A DNA stretch of 56,357 bases from Paenibacillus alginolyticus DSM 5050 = NBRC 15375 (GTDB taxonomy: Bacteria > Bacillota > Bacilli > Paenibacillales > NBRC-103111). The notes under the pieces are model-generated. The model saw only the letters and a program-made list of their open reading frames with translations, did no database searches and was not told where the DNA came from. The position numbers were made by a program, and so were the translations under genes. Every line of letters begins with the position of its first letter. Position 1 is the first letter of the stretch. Positions 1 through 8,157 of the stretch are shown in pieces. The DNA lies in the NCBI RefSeq assembly GCF_000422905.1, contig NZ_AUGY01000052.1, positions 1 through 56,357 of the forward strand, in the 5' to 3' direction.

Positions 1-1
1 G

Positions 2-187
2 TATGCTGGGGCTGAGAATGAGATCTTCTCGGATGGAGCGATTGAGGATATTTATCGGTTTTCTAGCGGCTCAGCTAGACTCGTCAATAAAGTTTGTACA
101 CACAGTTTAATCTACGGCGCCCAGAATGGGCATCGCATCATCGACGATCATATGGTCAAACGCGTCATCCAGGGAGAATGTTCTTGA
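2..187 (+). CDS. ExeA/TniB-like AAA ATPase, C-terminal end (partial)
   Basis: This is an open frame running in from the left edge with 61 codons before TGA. It contains the segment GSARLVNKVCTHSLIYG followed by a basic tail with IIDDHMVKRVI. That pattern is typical of the C-terminal lid of ExeA-family AAA ATPases, the TniB/TnsC-like partners of DDE transposases in IS-like elements. The Walker motifs would lie outside the window. A DDE transposase gene is expected further left. Family assignment rests on recognition of this tail only. Confidence 0.7.
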   Translation, partial: YAGAENEIFSDGAIEDIYRFSSGSARLVNKVCTHSLIYGAQNGHRIIDDHMVKRVIQGECS

Positions 188-204
188 TTCTCCCTTTTTT
201 TAAA

Positions 205-285
205 CCATCGACTGGACAGCTTGTCCGTCAGGTTTAGGACAGCATACGCCGTCAATTGGCGGACAGTATGGTTTAGCAGTAACAT
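205..285. repeat. GGACAG repeats, possible transposon end
   Basis: Three direct copies of GGACAG start at 214, 237 and 261, spaced 23-24 bp. An inverted TGTCC at 222-226 makes the first copy palindromic, and there is a small GCC/GGC hairpin at about 247-262. Regularly spaced transposase-binding repeats next to the ATPase gene are usual at the ends of TniA/TniB- and TnsC-type transposons. The end assignment is inference; no target duplication can be seen because the other end is outside the window. Confidence 0.4.
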
Positions 286-368
286 TCATTGCTTTCATCC
301 AGTCTGGCGGCACACAAGGGAAAAGTTCAAAAGATGAACCTTCAGTATTATTTGTACTAGACATATAT

Positions 369-1304
369 ATGGATCATCTGAAAAAACTCTTAAAATTGGA
401 TCAAATCGCGCATAACACGTTCGTAACATACACTAACTTTCTAAAACGATTTAAAAAATTCCTAGTGGCACACCATTCTGAACTTACCATCAATCAATTA
501 AACCAAGAATTGTTTCTAGATTTTCTTCTCACAGAGAAATCAGAAAAAATTGAAACCTTAGCAATCCGAACCACAAATACTTATAAAGCAATAATCCGAG
601 AGTTTCTGGATTTCTGCTATTACTCAGACTTTACAGATAAGCAATATAAAAAAAGGTTTTCGTTTCAATCAGTTGATCTTAGACCTCGTTATTTTAAGGA
701 TAATGAGGTCTTTGATTTCCTGAAAGAAGCACTTCAACGTACCCATGGCTATCGATATCATGCCCTCTTTAGCTTTTTGCTTGGTTCTGGGTGCAGAGTA
801 AGTGAAGTTTCCAATCTTCGTGTTTGTGATTTTGATATCGAAAATGGTGTTATCCAAATTAATAAGGGTAAAGGAAACAAGGATCGAAATATACCAATAT
901 TCCCAGAAGTAAAGAAAATAGTGCTGGACTACCTTAACCTTACTGGCGTCAATGAGTGGAATCGAAACTTAACAGGATACTTATTTAGTAGAGATTTCGG
1001 TACAACGAGGGAAATACCCATTTCAGTTCGCAGCATTGACAGTATGGTATCTGTAATTTGTAATAAACTGCAGTTCACAGAACCATATACGGCTCACTCT
1101 TTCCGTCACACATTTGCTGTTCGATGCTTACTGGCCGGCATGGATACTGCTTATTTAAGCCAAATTCTCGGCCATAAATCACCTGAAACCACATACATTT
1201 ATATCCAACTTTTCCCACGTGATCTTCAAAAGCATATTACTGAAAAATATCCGTTTGCTTTTGAAAAACTATTATTCAGTGCATTTGGCATTAATGAGGA
1301 GTAG
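369..1304 (+). CDS. tyrosine recombinase/integrase (first of pair)
   Basis: This 311-residue protein has the phage-integrase layout: an N-terminal SAM-like DNA-binding domain (about 10-90) and a C-terminal catalytic domain. The catalytic residues are visible: Arg143 in GCRVSEV, a Lys near 167-171 in KGKGNKDR, His243 and Arg246 in AHSFRHTF, His269 in LGHKS, and a nucleophilic Tyr near 276-278 in TTYIYIQ. It should therefore be active in site-specific recombination. No Shine-Dalgarno stands before the ATG. It is followed after 9 bp by a second recombinase, so the two are probably co-transcribed and may act together, as paired recombinases do in Tn554-like elements. It is not close enough to XerC/D by eye to be called housekeeping. 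Confidence 0.9.
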   Translation: MDHLKKLLKLDQIAHNTFVTYTNFLKRFKKFLVAHHSELTINQLNQELFLDFLLTEKSEKIETLAIRTTNTYKAIIREFLDFCYYSDFTDKQYKKRFSFQSVDLRPRYFKDNEVFDFLKEALQRTHGYRYHALFSFLLGSGCRVSEVSNLRVCDFDIENGVIQINKGKGNKDRNIPIFPEVKKIVLDYLNLTGVNEWNRNLTGYLFSRDFGTTREIPISVRSIDSMVSVICNKLQFTEPYTAHSFRHTFAVRCLLAGMDTAYLSQILGHKSPETTYIYIQLFPRDLQKHITEKYPFAFEKLLFSAFGINEE

Positions 1305-1313
1305 AATATTCGA

Positions 1314-2282
1314 ATGAAGAATCTATATAAAGACATTCAACTGTTTATCCTAACTAGTAATGTATCTGAAAATAGTAAGGCCACACACCAAAACAATTTA
1401 TCAGATTTTGCACAATTCTTAGCTACGCTTAAAGAAACCAAATTAGAAGAAGTCCATCTTGAGAAAATCTTCACACTCTCAAACCAAATAACGGGTAAAG
1501 TACTTAAACACAATCCTATCAACTCAGAGGTACTTGACCACTATTTTAGAAGTAAGCAGGGATTTTCATATTACAAACTTACATTACTCAGAAAATCCCT
1601 AGGTGCCTTCTTTAAGTTCCTTGAAAGAGAATATCAGTTTCCAAATCCTACTAGGCAAATGGATTTCAATTTCGAGGAACTGAAACCGGTAAAACGTCCG
1701 ATAAAAACCTTATCACGCCATGATGTTTTGAGATTTTTACATACATTAGTGAGTAAGTCTCGAGATTACTATCGGGATTTGGCTTTGTTCTGCCTTATTT
1801 TTGCTACAGGTTGCAGAATCTCTGAAATATTGAGTCTTCGCATGTTTCAGATTGATTTCACACATGGATTTATCAACCTTGGGAAGACCAAATCAGGAAA
1901 AAGCCAAACCGTAGTGCTAAAACATGGGATTGAGAAGGGGTTAGAATTTTACTGTAAACAGTTAAGGCTCGCAAATAGTGATTATTTATTTCAAAACAAA
2001 AACAGCCTTCCCTTACAATACGCGACGGTCAGAGATTTGTTTAGAAATTACTTGAAATTAGCTAATATTCCAGAAAACCACCTTCACATAACAAGGCACA
2101 CTTTTGCAACTCATTTGTTTGAGAACGGTAGTGATATAGCAATTATCCAACAGCTACTGAGGCATAAAGATAAACATACGACAGTTGGATATGTCCATTC
2201 GAATTATGTTAGAAACTATGGAATAAAGGTGAAGCATAATCAAGTTCTCTATGAGAAGCTAGTTACTGAGCATTCCCTTTGA
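1314..2282 (+). CDS. tyrosine recombinase/integrase (second of pair)
   Basis: This 322-residue integrase-family protein shows Arg168 in GCRISEI, a Lys in GKTKSGKSQ (about 191-196), His258 and Arg261 in HITRHTFA, His284 in LLRHKDKHTT and Tyr293 in GYVHS, so the full R-K-H-R-H-Y set is present. GAGGAG lies 12 bp before the ATG, inside the end of the first recombinase. It diverges clearly from its neighbour and is not a simple recent duplication. The pair is bounded downstream by a rho-independent terminator. The likely role is integration or excision of the accessory island. Confidence 0.9.
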   Translation: MKNLYKDIQLFILTSNVSENSKATHQNNLSDFAQFLATLKETKLEEVHLEKIFTLSNQITGKVLKHNPINSEVLDHYFRSKQGFSYYKLTLLRKSLGAFFKFLEREYQFPNPTRQMDFNFEELKPVKRPIKTLSRHDVLRFLHTLVSKSRDYYRDLALFCLIFATGCRISEILSLRMFQIDFTHGFINLGKTKSGKSQTVVLKHGIEKGLEFYCKQLRLANSDYLFQNKNSLPLQYATVRDLFRNYLKLANIPENHLHITRHTFATHLFENGSDIAIIQQLLRHKDKHTTVGYVHSNYVRNYGIKVKHNQVLYEKLVTEHSL

Positions 2283-2312
2283 ATTCTTTATCTTATGTTA
2301 GTATTATCCCGA

Positions 2313-2338
2313 GCACTCACTGATGTGGGTGCCTTTTT
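2313..2338 (+). terminator. rho-independent terminator after recombinase pair
   Basis: GCACTCAC and GTGGGTGC form an 8-bp stem (one G-T pair) around a TGAT loop, followed by CTTTTT. It lies 30 bp after the second recombinase stop. Confidence 0.75.
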
Positions 2339-2353
2339 AAGTACCTAACCGTT

Positions 2354-2381
2354 AGTTTAATCCGCGGCGTCTCCACTGGGC
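2354..2381 (+). repeat. possible remnant of the ATPase 3' end
   Basis: Over 28 bp this stretch matches 21 positions of the ATPase gene near 108-135 and translates to SLIRGVSTG against SLIYGAQNG. This could be a decayed fragment of a second copy of the transposition ATPase, or chance. It matters as a hint that the recombinase pair sits between two transposon remnants. Confidence 0.25.
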
Positions 2382-2523
2382 TAAAAAAAGGATCAAATCT
2401 CAAAAGTTATGGCACCGCTCTAACAACAACGCAATAATAAGGCATTAAACGGTGTCATAATTTAGTGTCATATTTAAGAGGGGGAATTCAAAGGCATCAA
2501 TTTATATAACATTTGCCGACTTG

Positions 2524-2682
2524 TCATTCCTTCTCCCCCTCTTCTGTATACACTTTAATTCGGTCACTATCTCGATTAAGCTCCCTTGCTTTCTTAATGC
2601 ACATTTCTGTCTGAACTGATAAACTCGTTCCCTCATTTGCGTGGACTCCCGTTGATACACGCACGTAGATAGCCGTAAACAT
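2524..2682 (-). pseudogene. serine recombinase N-terminal stub
   Basis: The open frame starts MFTAIYVRVSTG, which carries the catalytic-serine motif YVRVST of resolvase/invertase and large serine recombinases. It continues through SLSVQTEMCIKKA and IKVYTEEGE, then stops. Intact large serine recombinases run for 450-550 residues; only about 52 remain and no continuation is visible downstream. An upstream in-frame start at 2709 is possible. It is best read as a broken recombinase, perhaps of the type that excises sigK-interrupting elements. Confidence 0.75.
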
Positions 2683-2763
2683 ATTCCTCTTCTCTCTCCT
2701 AACTGGCATTAGAACTTACATCAACCTCTACCATTACCATATTCTTTTCAATTCAACAACAAA

Positions 2764-2790
2764 AGCCCCGCGATATTTAGCCGCGGGGCT
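2764..2790 (-). terminator. strong rho-independent terminator (minus strand)
   Basis: AGCCCCGCG and CGCGGGGCT form a 9-bp GC-rich stem around 9 nt. On the minus strand it is followed by TTTTGTTG. No intact gene ends here, which suggests that a minus-strand gene has been lost in the 535 bp upstream. Confidence 0.8.
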
Positions 2791-3325
2791 GCATGTTCAT
2801 AAAATCAGATGTTTTATGTTGATGTAATTATAATCTAATTGAAATTAAAATCGCCGCCGCTGTTGTTGCTGGCTGCAGCTACTTCTTGCTTTACTTTCTT
2901 CTACTACAAGTTGGTTCGGCGACCCAGTTAAACCTCAAGCTGTTGCATTGTTGAACTAAATTAATTAGGTTAATGTTCTGTTTATTGCATCCTCTGTAAA
3001 AAAGGAAGTAGAAGGAATTTAATACGTCTAACTCTTAAAAATGTTAGCAGGCTTAATTACCTCGGCAATTGAAGTGAACGATTCCCCATTTCTATCCACA
3101 ATTCGAAACCCTCATCCCATAATAGCTACATTGTAAAAATCAATCTTCTGCCGAAAAAGCTTCATTAAACAGTTTAGAACAGCAGTTAGCTTAAAAAGAG
3201 AGCCTCTAGAAAATCAGAGGCACAGCGTCGTGAATACAGTGTTATCGGCTGTACCTTTTTTCAGTGGAAATGCTTGCATTTTTCTAATAAATATGAAAAG
3301 ATAAAATCGTTTTGCTCTTCTCTCC
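2791..3325. other. gene-free gap with decayed minus-strand coding traces
   Basis: No intact gene is seen. On the minus strand between about 2926 and 2835 one frame reads GSPNQLVVEESKA and another ends QEVAAASNNSGGDF before a stop. The first recalls the NQLVV start of alpha/beta small acid-soluble spore proteins. This may be a frameshifted small spore-protein relic feeding the terminator at 2764-2790. The rest of the gap shows nothing recognisable. Confidence 0.3.
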
Positions 3326-3868
3326 TTACTGAACCAAAAAAGTTCCAGTGTCTCTATTAAATTCAATAGAATCCAAGTAACCAATAATTTTTACTATACT
3401 GGGATATTCTCTTAGAAAATCTTCTATATCTTTTTGATTTGAATTATACCAAGTCGTGGCATCAGAATTTGCATGTACATTACGATGCCTATTATTTACA
3501 ACTTCATTTAAGAAGGTAATGTCACTCTGTTCAAACTTTCTTGAAGACAATCCTTCATTAATATTGAAATTTAATTTATCGTTGAACATCCTCACGATAT
3601 TCCCGTATTCAGGATTGTTAAAAGATTTCAAACTAGTAATTAAATCTTCTAATTGTTGCTGTGAGTCCCCACGCATTATACAACAATTGTGAATTATATG
3701 TTTTACTGAAGCCTCAATAAATCTTGTAGCCAACACATATACTGTGACATTCAGCAAGGATAATACTTTAATAGCCGGGGAGCTATCCAATTTATGCCTT
3801 CTAATAGCGGCAATGCAACTATCTAGATTCGTTTTGTAAGTAATTAAATCAGGCGAATTTTGAATCAT
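3326..3868 (-). CDS. HEPN-domain putative RNase (MAE_18760-like)
   Basis: This 180-residue, mostly helical protein contains RHRNVH (about 132-137), the R-x4-H active site of HEPN endoribonucleases. It resembles the MAE_18760-like HEPN group found beside toxin and defence genes. Family members cut RNA, usually as toxins that are held in check by a partner. Its ATG overlaps the DUF262 stop by 4 bp (ATGA), with GAGGAAAA as ribosome binding site, so the two are translationally coupled. The likely role is the effector of a two-gene defence or toxin module, with the DUF262 protein as sensor. Function is inferred from motif and context. Confidence 0.8.
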   Translation of the reverse strand: MIQNSPDLITYKTNLDSCIAAIRRHKLDSSPAIKVLSLLNVTVYVLATRFIEASVKHIIHNCCIMRGDSQQQLEDLITSLKSFNNPEYGNIVRMFNDKLNFNINEGLSSRKFEQSDITFLNEVVNNRHRNVHANSDATTWYNSNQKDIEDFLREYPSIVKIIGYLDSIEFNRDTGTFLVQ

Positions 3869-4908
3869 TTTTCCTCACCTGCAATATATTTTTCGGCGAG
3901 GTATAGTCTGCTTCTTACATTAATATCAGTAGATGTTCTCTCAATAATATTAAGTGTATAACCATCATCCTCTAGTAACCGCAAATAATTATTCCTGATA
4001 TTCCCAAAATTACCTTTATTCATAATAACTTTCGACACAGCAACCATTAAAGAATCACATATTGATTTATTTATACGATTATATTTTTTGAATGCATTAA
4101 AACCAATCTCATTATAAATAATTTCGACCGTTTCATTAAATATATCGGTTATTTTACGCAAGAATTCCTTATCATTTTGATGGTTTCCTAAGAAATCACT
4201 TAAAAAGTTTCTCATTGGAGATGTATAGTTCTCTGAATTGAAGAGTAGAGCAAAGTACCTTAATAACATTTCAACATCCCGGAGTCTCTTGTCTCCATTT
4301 GGCTTCCCAATCAAAATTTTCCATTTTTGATTATCATTATTTAAATCATTCAATAGATGAACAAATTCACCTGCATAAAAACAGTTTCTTACTTCCTGAT
4401 CTGTTAATGGCATACCACCTGTGTTAAGTCTATGAAATAAATCATGTACAACATCGGGCCTTGTATCAATATCCTCTATTATTGTCGTACTAATAACCGC
4501 ATTTCTGAGTCTTCTCTTATGTACATCCTCAAGTTCTTCGAAAGTTAAATTATTCCAGGAACGACCTTCTAGATTCTTTAATCTGAAAACAGATTCATTA
4601 TTATTTTGAAAAAAGAAACCCTTCAAATAATAATAGATAGTTTTTAGCCTTTGTTGCCCATCAATTACTACAAAGTATTCGCTCTCCTTAGACTTCCCCA
4701 ATATTATGCTTGGAACTGGTAATCCAATTAATAAAGAGTCAATAAACAGGCTTGCTCGCTTCATATCCCAAACAAATTGACGCTGAAACTCTGGACTTAA
4801 ATCTATCTCTTTCTCATTCATTTGCATATTTAAGACACTAACTGTATTAGAAATATTATAAGAAACAATTTTTGTGAGCTCACTTAAGTTTGAGTAATCT
4901 GAATCCAT
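3865..4908 (-). CDS. DUF262 (GmrS/ParB-like) protein
   Basis: This 347-residue protein has FQRQFVWD at 41-48 and DGQQRL at 83-88, the signature of the DUF262 domain found in the N-terminal half of type IV restriction enzyme GmrSD and many defence proteins. The DGQQR motif is tied to nucleotide binding or hydrolysis in this family. There is no DUF1524 HNH domain after it, so it is not a GmrSD fusion; the HEPN protein encoded in the overlapping downstream gene takes that place. The start has a good GGGAGAGG ribosome binding site. It lies 196 bp after the OLD nuclease gene on the same strand. The likely role is the sensing or NTPase part of the module. Confidence 0.88.
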   Translation of the reverse strand: MDSDYSNLSELTKIVSYNISNTVSVLNMQMNEKEIDLSPEFQRQFVWDMKRASLFIDSLLIGLPVPSIILGKSKESEYFVVIDGQQRLKTIYYYLKGFFFQNNNESVFRLKNLEGRSWNNLTFEELEDVHKRRLRNAVISTTIIEDIDTRPDVVHDLFHRLNTGGMPLTDQEVRNCFYAGEFVHLLNDLNNDNQKWKILIGKPNGDKRLRDVEMLLRYFALLFNSENYTSPMRNFLSDFLGNHQNDKEFLRKITDIFNETVEIIYNEIGFNAFKKYNRINKSICDSLMVAVSKVIMNKGNFGNIRNNYLRLLEDDGYTLNIIERTSTDINVRSRLYLAEKYIAGEEK

Positions 4909-5104
4909 AATGACCTCTCCCTAAATTAAATTATATTAACATAATATGAATTTCAATTTATTTTTCAATGAAAAGATATTCCGATAACGTTCATACATCC
5001 GCGAACCCTCACTGGCTTAAATTAATAATCTGTAATAGAAAATAAAGAAACCAAAATTTAACAAGTCCCCGGAGGTCGATTAGGCAACCTTTTTAAAAAA
5101 AGAA

Positions 5105-7222
5105 TCAACTGAATATACGTTTGAAAATATGTTCAAATTCAGTTGTTGTTTCTCCATTAATCTCTAATGAAGGGCAGACCTGATTAATCTCATCTCGGGT
5201 ATTTAGGAGTTGGCAGACCTGCATCGCTCTTGTGGGTTTGTCACCACCTTGTACTCCGGCTGGATAATAATTCTCTACAGCGCCTTGCGATAATACATAA
5301 GTATTTTCTGCGTATAAAGCAATAATGGTATCCAACTTGGAAGGTAGTGCATCAAAACCTCTTTGTAAAACAAGTTTTCGCCCTTCGTTTTTCTCCTCTG
5401 GGAAGAGATATTCTAGTTCCATTCTCTCTTCATCCGACAAAAGCTCTCCTGCAGAAACCTTTGTTACATATCTCATGAATTGAGTATACCTGTCTCTCCA
5501 TGTGTAACTCTGAACAAGACGCACAATTTTTTCTTTCCCTAACGGTATTATCACATTTTCTTGATCTATTATTCTATCAATCACTTCAAGCATTGAAGCC
5601 CTTATTTCAGTAGTTGTTGCCGCGGCTTCCAACTTAGCAAATCCACCAATTAATACATCTAAGTCAAGAATGCAATACACTTTAATTCCAAAATAACCAA
5701 AAAACTCCTTAAAGCGAGCAACATTCCCCTTACCGTTTAATTTGATTACAGGAATTCCTTTATTGTCAAAATCCCATTCATTATTTAACACTTTTGAAAT
5801 ATGCTTGAAAAAGTATATATCCGAATCACCTTCAACTAACAATACTTTCTGAGCAAAAAAAGCCGCTGCATTATTTTCATAACACAATATCTGAAAGAAA
5901 TCTTTTTTACTCATATCATTATGTAGATCAATAAATATTGCTTTAGATATTGGTTTACTACCAGCAATATAATCTTTGCTCATTTTTACAAATACCCCAG
6001 TTGAAGTTGGTGAAAAAAATGCTGGGGAATGAGTAGTTGCAACAATTTGATGACCAGAAGAAAGCTTGGATAATGCCTCAAAAAGTATTTTTTGTGATTG
6101 CGGATGAAGGAATAGCTCAGGTTCTTCGAACAAAAAAATGTATTGTTGTCTTACGTTTTTAACCGATAATTGAATATTTGATTCTTGCCTTTTCAACTCA
6201 ACATAACTTCTCAAAATTGAAAACATAACTGCTCGTTTTAAGCCGTCGCCTTTTGACTCAATATCTCCAATCACCCCATCGTCAACCATAATTTGCGCTG
6301 TGGAAAAGACTTGTCTTAATTGTGGTGGAGGTATTTGAAACTCGAGTTTAGCTTTCGGGAAATTCTCTCTTAAATATGTATTTATAGAACTTTCAATATT
6401 AACAACTTGCTTAAGTCTATTATCTAAGACAGTACCATCCTCAGATACAATTTTGTTTAATAATCCTTTTAGCTTGTTAAAGGATTCAACAATTTGTTTA
6501 ACTTCTTCTGCACCTTCGATTAAATTCATTAATATAGCCAGGAGTTTCCCAAACGTTGCCGACTCTTTCGTTTTTACATCGTCGGTTATGTCCTTAACAG
6601 CAGGGATTAATATCGGTTCAGGCAGTATCTTTTTTACAATGGATACGACGTTTGCAGCTAATGGTTTATCTGTTTCTACCAACTGTTCATTCGAAAGATG
6701 ACTTATCAATTTCAGAGTAACTTCTTTTGCACTTTTTTGAGTCGTTAACCCCGTCCAATCACTAGCATGTTCAGGAAAAATGCTCAGCATCAATTCTTCA
6801 ACAGCATAACCGGATTTTCCTTTTAATTGTTCCTCCAGCTTTTTCATATCATATCGCTTATCAATTGGAGCCTTTTCTCTTATACAAAGTGAACCAACTG
6901 TGTCTGAGGAGTCATACCTTCTTATTAATTTCAACCTTCCGTTTTGAATTAACGTTTCAATAATTGCTTTCTCTTCAGGGGTCAATAATACTAATTGATG
7001 TTCATTAAGCTTAATTTCCACCTCTACCCGTATAGGCTTTGAAGAATTAAAAAAGTCGTTAGATGTTAATTTTGAGCCTGTAATAAATAAACTAATAGCT
7101 AGCAAGGTCGTAGATTTGCCGGCGTTGTTTTCGCCAATAATACAAACAAATGATGACATAGGAATAAATACTTCTTTTAATCCTCTGTAGTTTTCTACTC
7201 TCAAAGAGGTAAACAATAACAT
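5105..7222 (-). CDS. OLD-family ATP-dependent endonuclease (ATPase + TOPRIM)
   Basis: This protein of about 705 residues (numbered here from the alternative TTG at 7231) has an ABC/SMC-type ATPase: Walker A GENNAGKST at 33-41, a GDGLKR signature-like loop near 328-333, Walker B FLFEEPEL near 366-373 and a switch His in TTHSP. A TOPRIM domain follows, with LLVEGDSD (Glu467) and LDLD (522-525). This is the overcoming-lysogenization-defect arrangement. OLD proteins are nucleases of phage defence and of Gabija (GajA). No UvrD-like gajB is next to it. ATG at 7222 has GGGGGG only 1 nt upstream; the TTG nine bases earlier has none, so ATG is preferred. It leads a minus-strand block with DUF262 and HEPN genes, all AT-rich, as expected of acquired DNA. 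Confidence 0.88.
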   Translation of the reverse strand: MLLFTSLRVENYRGLKEVFIPMSSFVCIIGENNAGKSTTLLAISLFITGSKLTSNDFFNSSKPIRVEVEIKLNEHQLVLLTPEEKAIIETLIQNGRLKLIRRYDSSDTVGSLCIREKAPIDKRYDMKKLEEQLKGKSGYAVEELMLSIFPEHASDWTGLTTQKSAKEVTLKLISHLSNEQLVETDKPLAANVVSIVKKILPEPILIPAVKDITDDVKTKESATFGKLLAILMNLIEGAEEVKQIVESFNKLKGLLNKIVSEDGTVLDNRLKQVVNIESSINTYLRENFPKAKLEFQIPPPQLRQVFSTAQIMVDDGVIGDIESKGDGLKRAVMFSILRSYVELKRQESNIQLSVKNVRQQYIFLFEEPELFLHPQSQKILFEALSKLSSGHQIVATTHSPAFFSPTSTGVFVKMSKDYIAGSKPISKAIFIDLHNDMSKKDFFQILCYENNAAAFFAQKVLLVEGDSDIYFFKHISKVLNNEWDFDNKGIPVIKLNGKGNVARFKEFFGYFGIKVYCILDLDVLIGGFAKLEAAATTTEIRASMLEVIDRIIDQENVIIPLGKEKIVRLVQSYTWRDRYTQFMRYVTKVSAGELLSDEERMELEYLFPEEKNEGRKLVLQRGFDALPSKLDTIIALYAENTYVLSQGAVENYYPAGVQGGDKPTRAMQVCQLLNTRDEINQVCPSLEINGETTTEFEHIFKRIFS

Positions 7223-7421
7223 GCCCCCCAATTAATGAACTTTATAAACATAAATACTTCATTTTTTCAAAATATTAAGATGTATATTCTTGTTTTAGAG
7301 GTTCGATACAACCCTTACAATTTTCCTTATTTGGGCGAATAGTAAAATTGTACCATTTGTTTTGTCGTTTGTGGAGAGAAAATGTTGCTTTATAGGTCTA
7401 AATTCTCAAAAAGACAAAAAA

Positions 7422-7439
7422 GCTTCCTTAAAAGGAAGC
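7422..7439 (-). terminator. terminator after the sigK fragment
   Basis: GCTTCCTT and AAGGAAGC form an 8-bp stem with a 2-nt loop. The minus strand continues with TTTTTTGTCTTTTTG. Confidence 0.8.
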
Positions 7440-7502
7440 AAATCATTTAACTTATTCATTTACCGAATACCCCTGTTTAACCCCTGGCACTTGTTACTTC
7501 TA

Positions 7503-7748
7503 CTAATGCTTGTCCAATAAAACTACCTTGCTTCGTGTCCACAACCCCTTTACTATATGGGCAACTAACCTTAAATTATGCTCAATCAGTTTGTTTCTGG
7601 AATGATCATTACCTTCTGCCATAAGCCTCAAATGTCGTTCTTCTTCTTCCTCAGTGAGAGGCTGTGGAAACGCATTATTTTTGACATAGGATACAAGTAA
7701 GGTTAGCTGCTTAATTAATACGGCTATTGCGCTAAACAATCCAGGCAT
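7503..7748 (-). pseudogene. sigK: sigK (pro-sigma-K) 5' fragment
   Basis: The frame begins MPGLFSAIAVLIKQLTLLV, a pro-sequence-like hydrophobic start, then SYVKNNAFPQPL and HNLRLVAHIVK. These are hallmark segments of sporulation sigma-K (B. subtilis SpoIVCB). The match stops abruptly after HIVK; the remaining 14 residues are unrelated and a stop follows. Full sigma-K is about 235-240 residues, so only region 1.2 and the start of region 2 remain. ATG at 7748 has GAAGGGGGTGG upstream and is chosen over a TTG at 7766. Across the break another frame reads VVDTKQGSFIGQALVEV and stops at 7477. Either sigK is split here by the island, as in skin elements, or this is a dead partial copy. Confidence 0.85.
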
Positions 7749-7814
7749 TCCAGCCACCCCCTTCAATGTTAGCGGATCTTAGCTGTTCGGAAGTCTCCGC
7801 TTTAAGCTTAGTAT

Positions 7815-7843
7815 TAGTGTATGTGGGTGAGAGCCTAGAAGTG
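7815..7843 (-). promoter_or_regulatory. sporulation (sigma-E/K type) promoter of the sigK fragment
   Basis: On the minus strand CATACACTA (7823-7815) fits the -10 CATANNNTA of sigma-K and sigma-E promoters. GCAC lies 17 bp upstream, fitting the short AC -35 of sigma-K. It is 67 bp before the ATG. Retention of such a promoter suggests that the fragment is the genuine 5' end of a sigK locus. Confidence 0.5.
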
Positions 7844-7848
7844 CCTGT

Positions 7849-8025
7849 ACATAATAACTTACATGAATAAGTCATCTGAAATTAACTCATTTAAATTGCA
7901 TTGGCTTATCCGTATTTCCCGTAATTTTGGAAATGTTAAGCTGCCACGATGATCTAACTCATCGAACTTCTTCCGCTGCTATCCATCGATAGTAACCACG
8001 TTTGCTAGCGTTCGCCAGTTAACAC
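7849..8025. other. intergenic, nothing recognised
   Basis: No gene or convincing site is seen between the sigK promoter and the terminator of the transporter operon. Confidence 0.5.
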
Positions 8026-8074
8026 AAAAAGACCGAAAGAGGTCACTTTTTTTCTAAGTGTCCAACTTTCGGTC
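8026..8074 (-). terminator. terminator of transporter operon; copy A of a dispersed hairpin
   Basis: GACCGAAAG (8031-8039) pairs with CTTTCGGTC (8066-8074), with an inner GTCACTT/AAGTGTC extension. The minus strand ends in TTTTT. The same hairpin with few changes recurs at 42749-42798 after another minus-strand transporter gene. Confidence 0.8.
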
Positions 8075-8157
8075 AAAGTTCAGTTTTTTTTCATTTTCAA
8101 TGTTTTGTCCAGTCGATGTCTCTCTATTCCCTTTCGCTTGGACAAGATATGCTGACA

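Noticed and set aside
5105..7222. Gabija system
   Set aside because: The OLD protein fits GajA in layout, but no UvrD-like helicase (GajB) is adjacent on either side.
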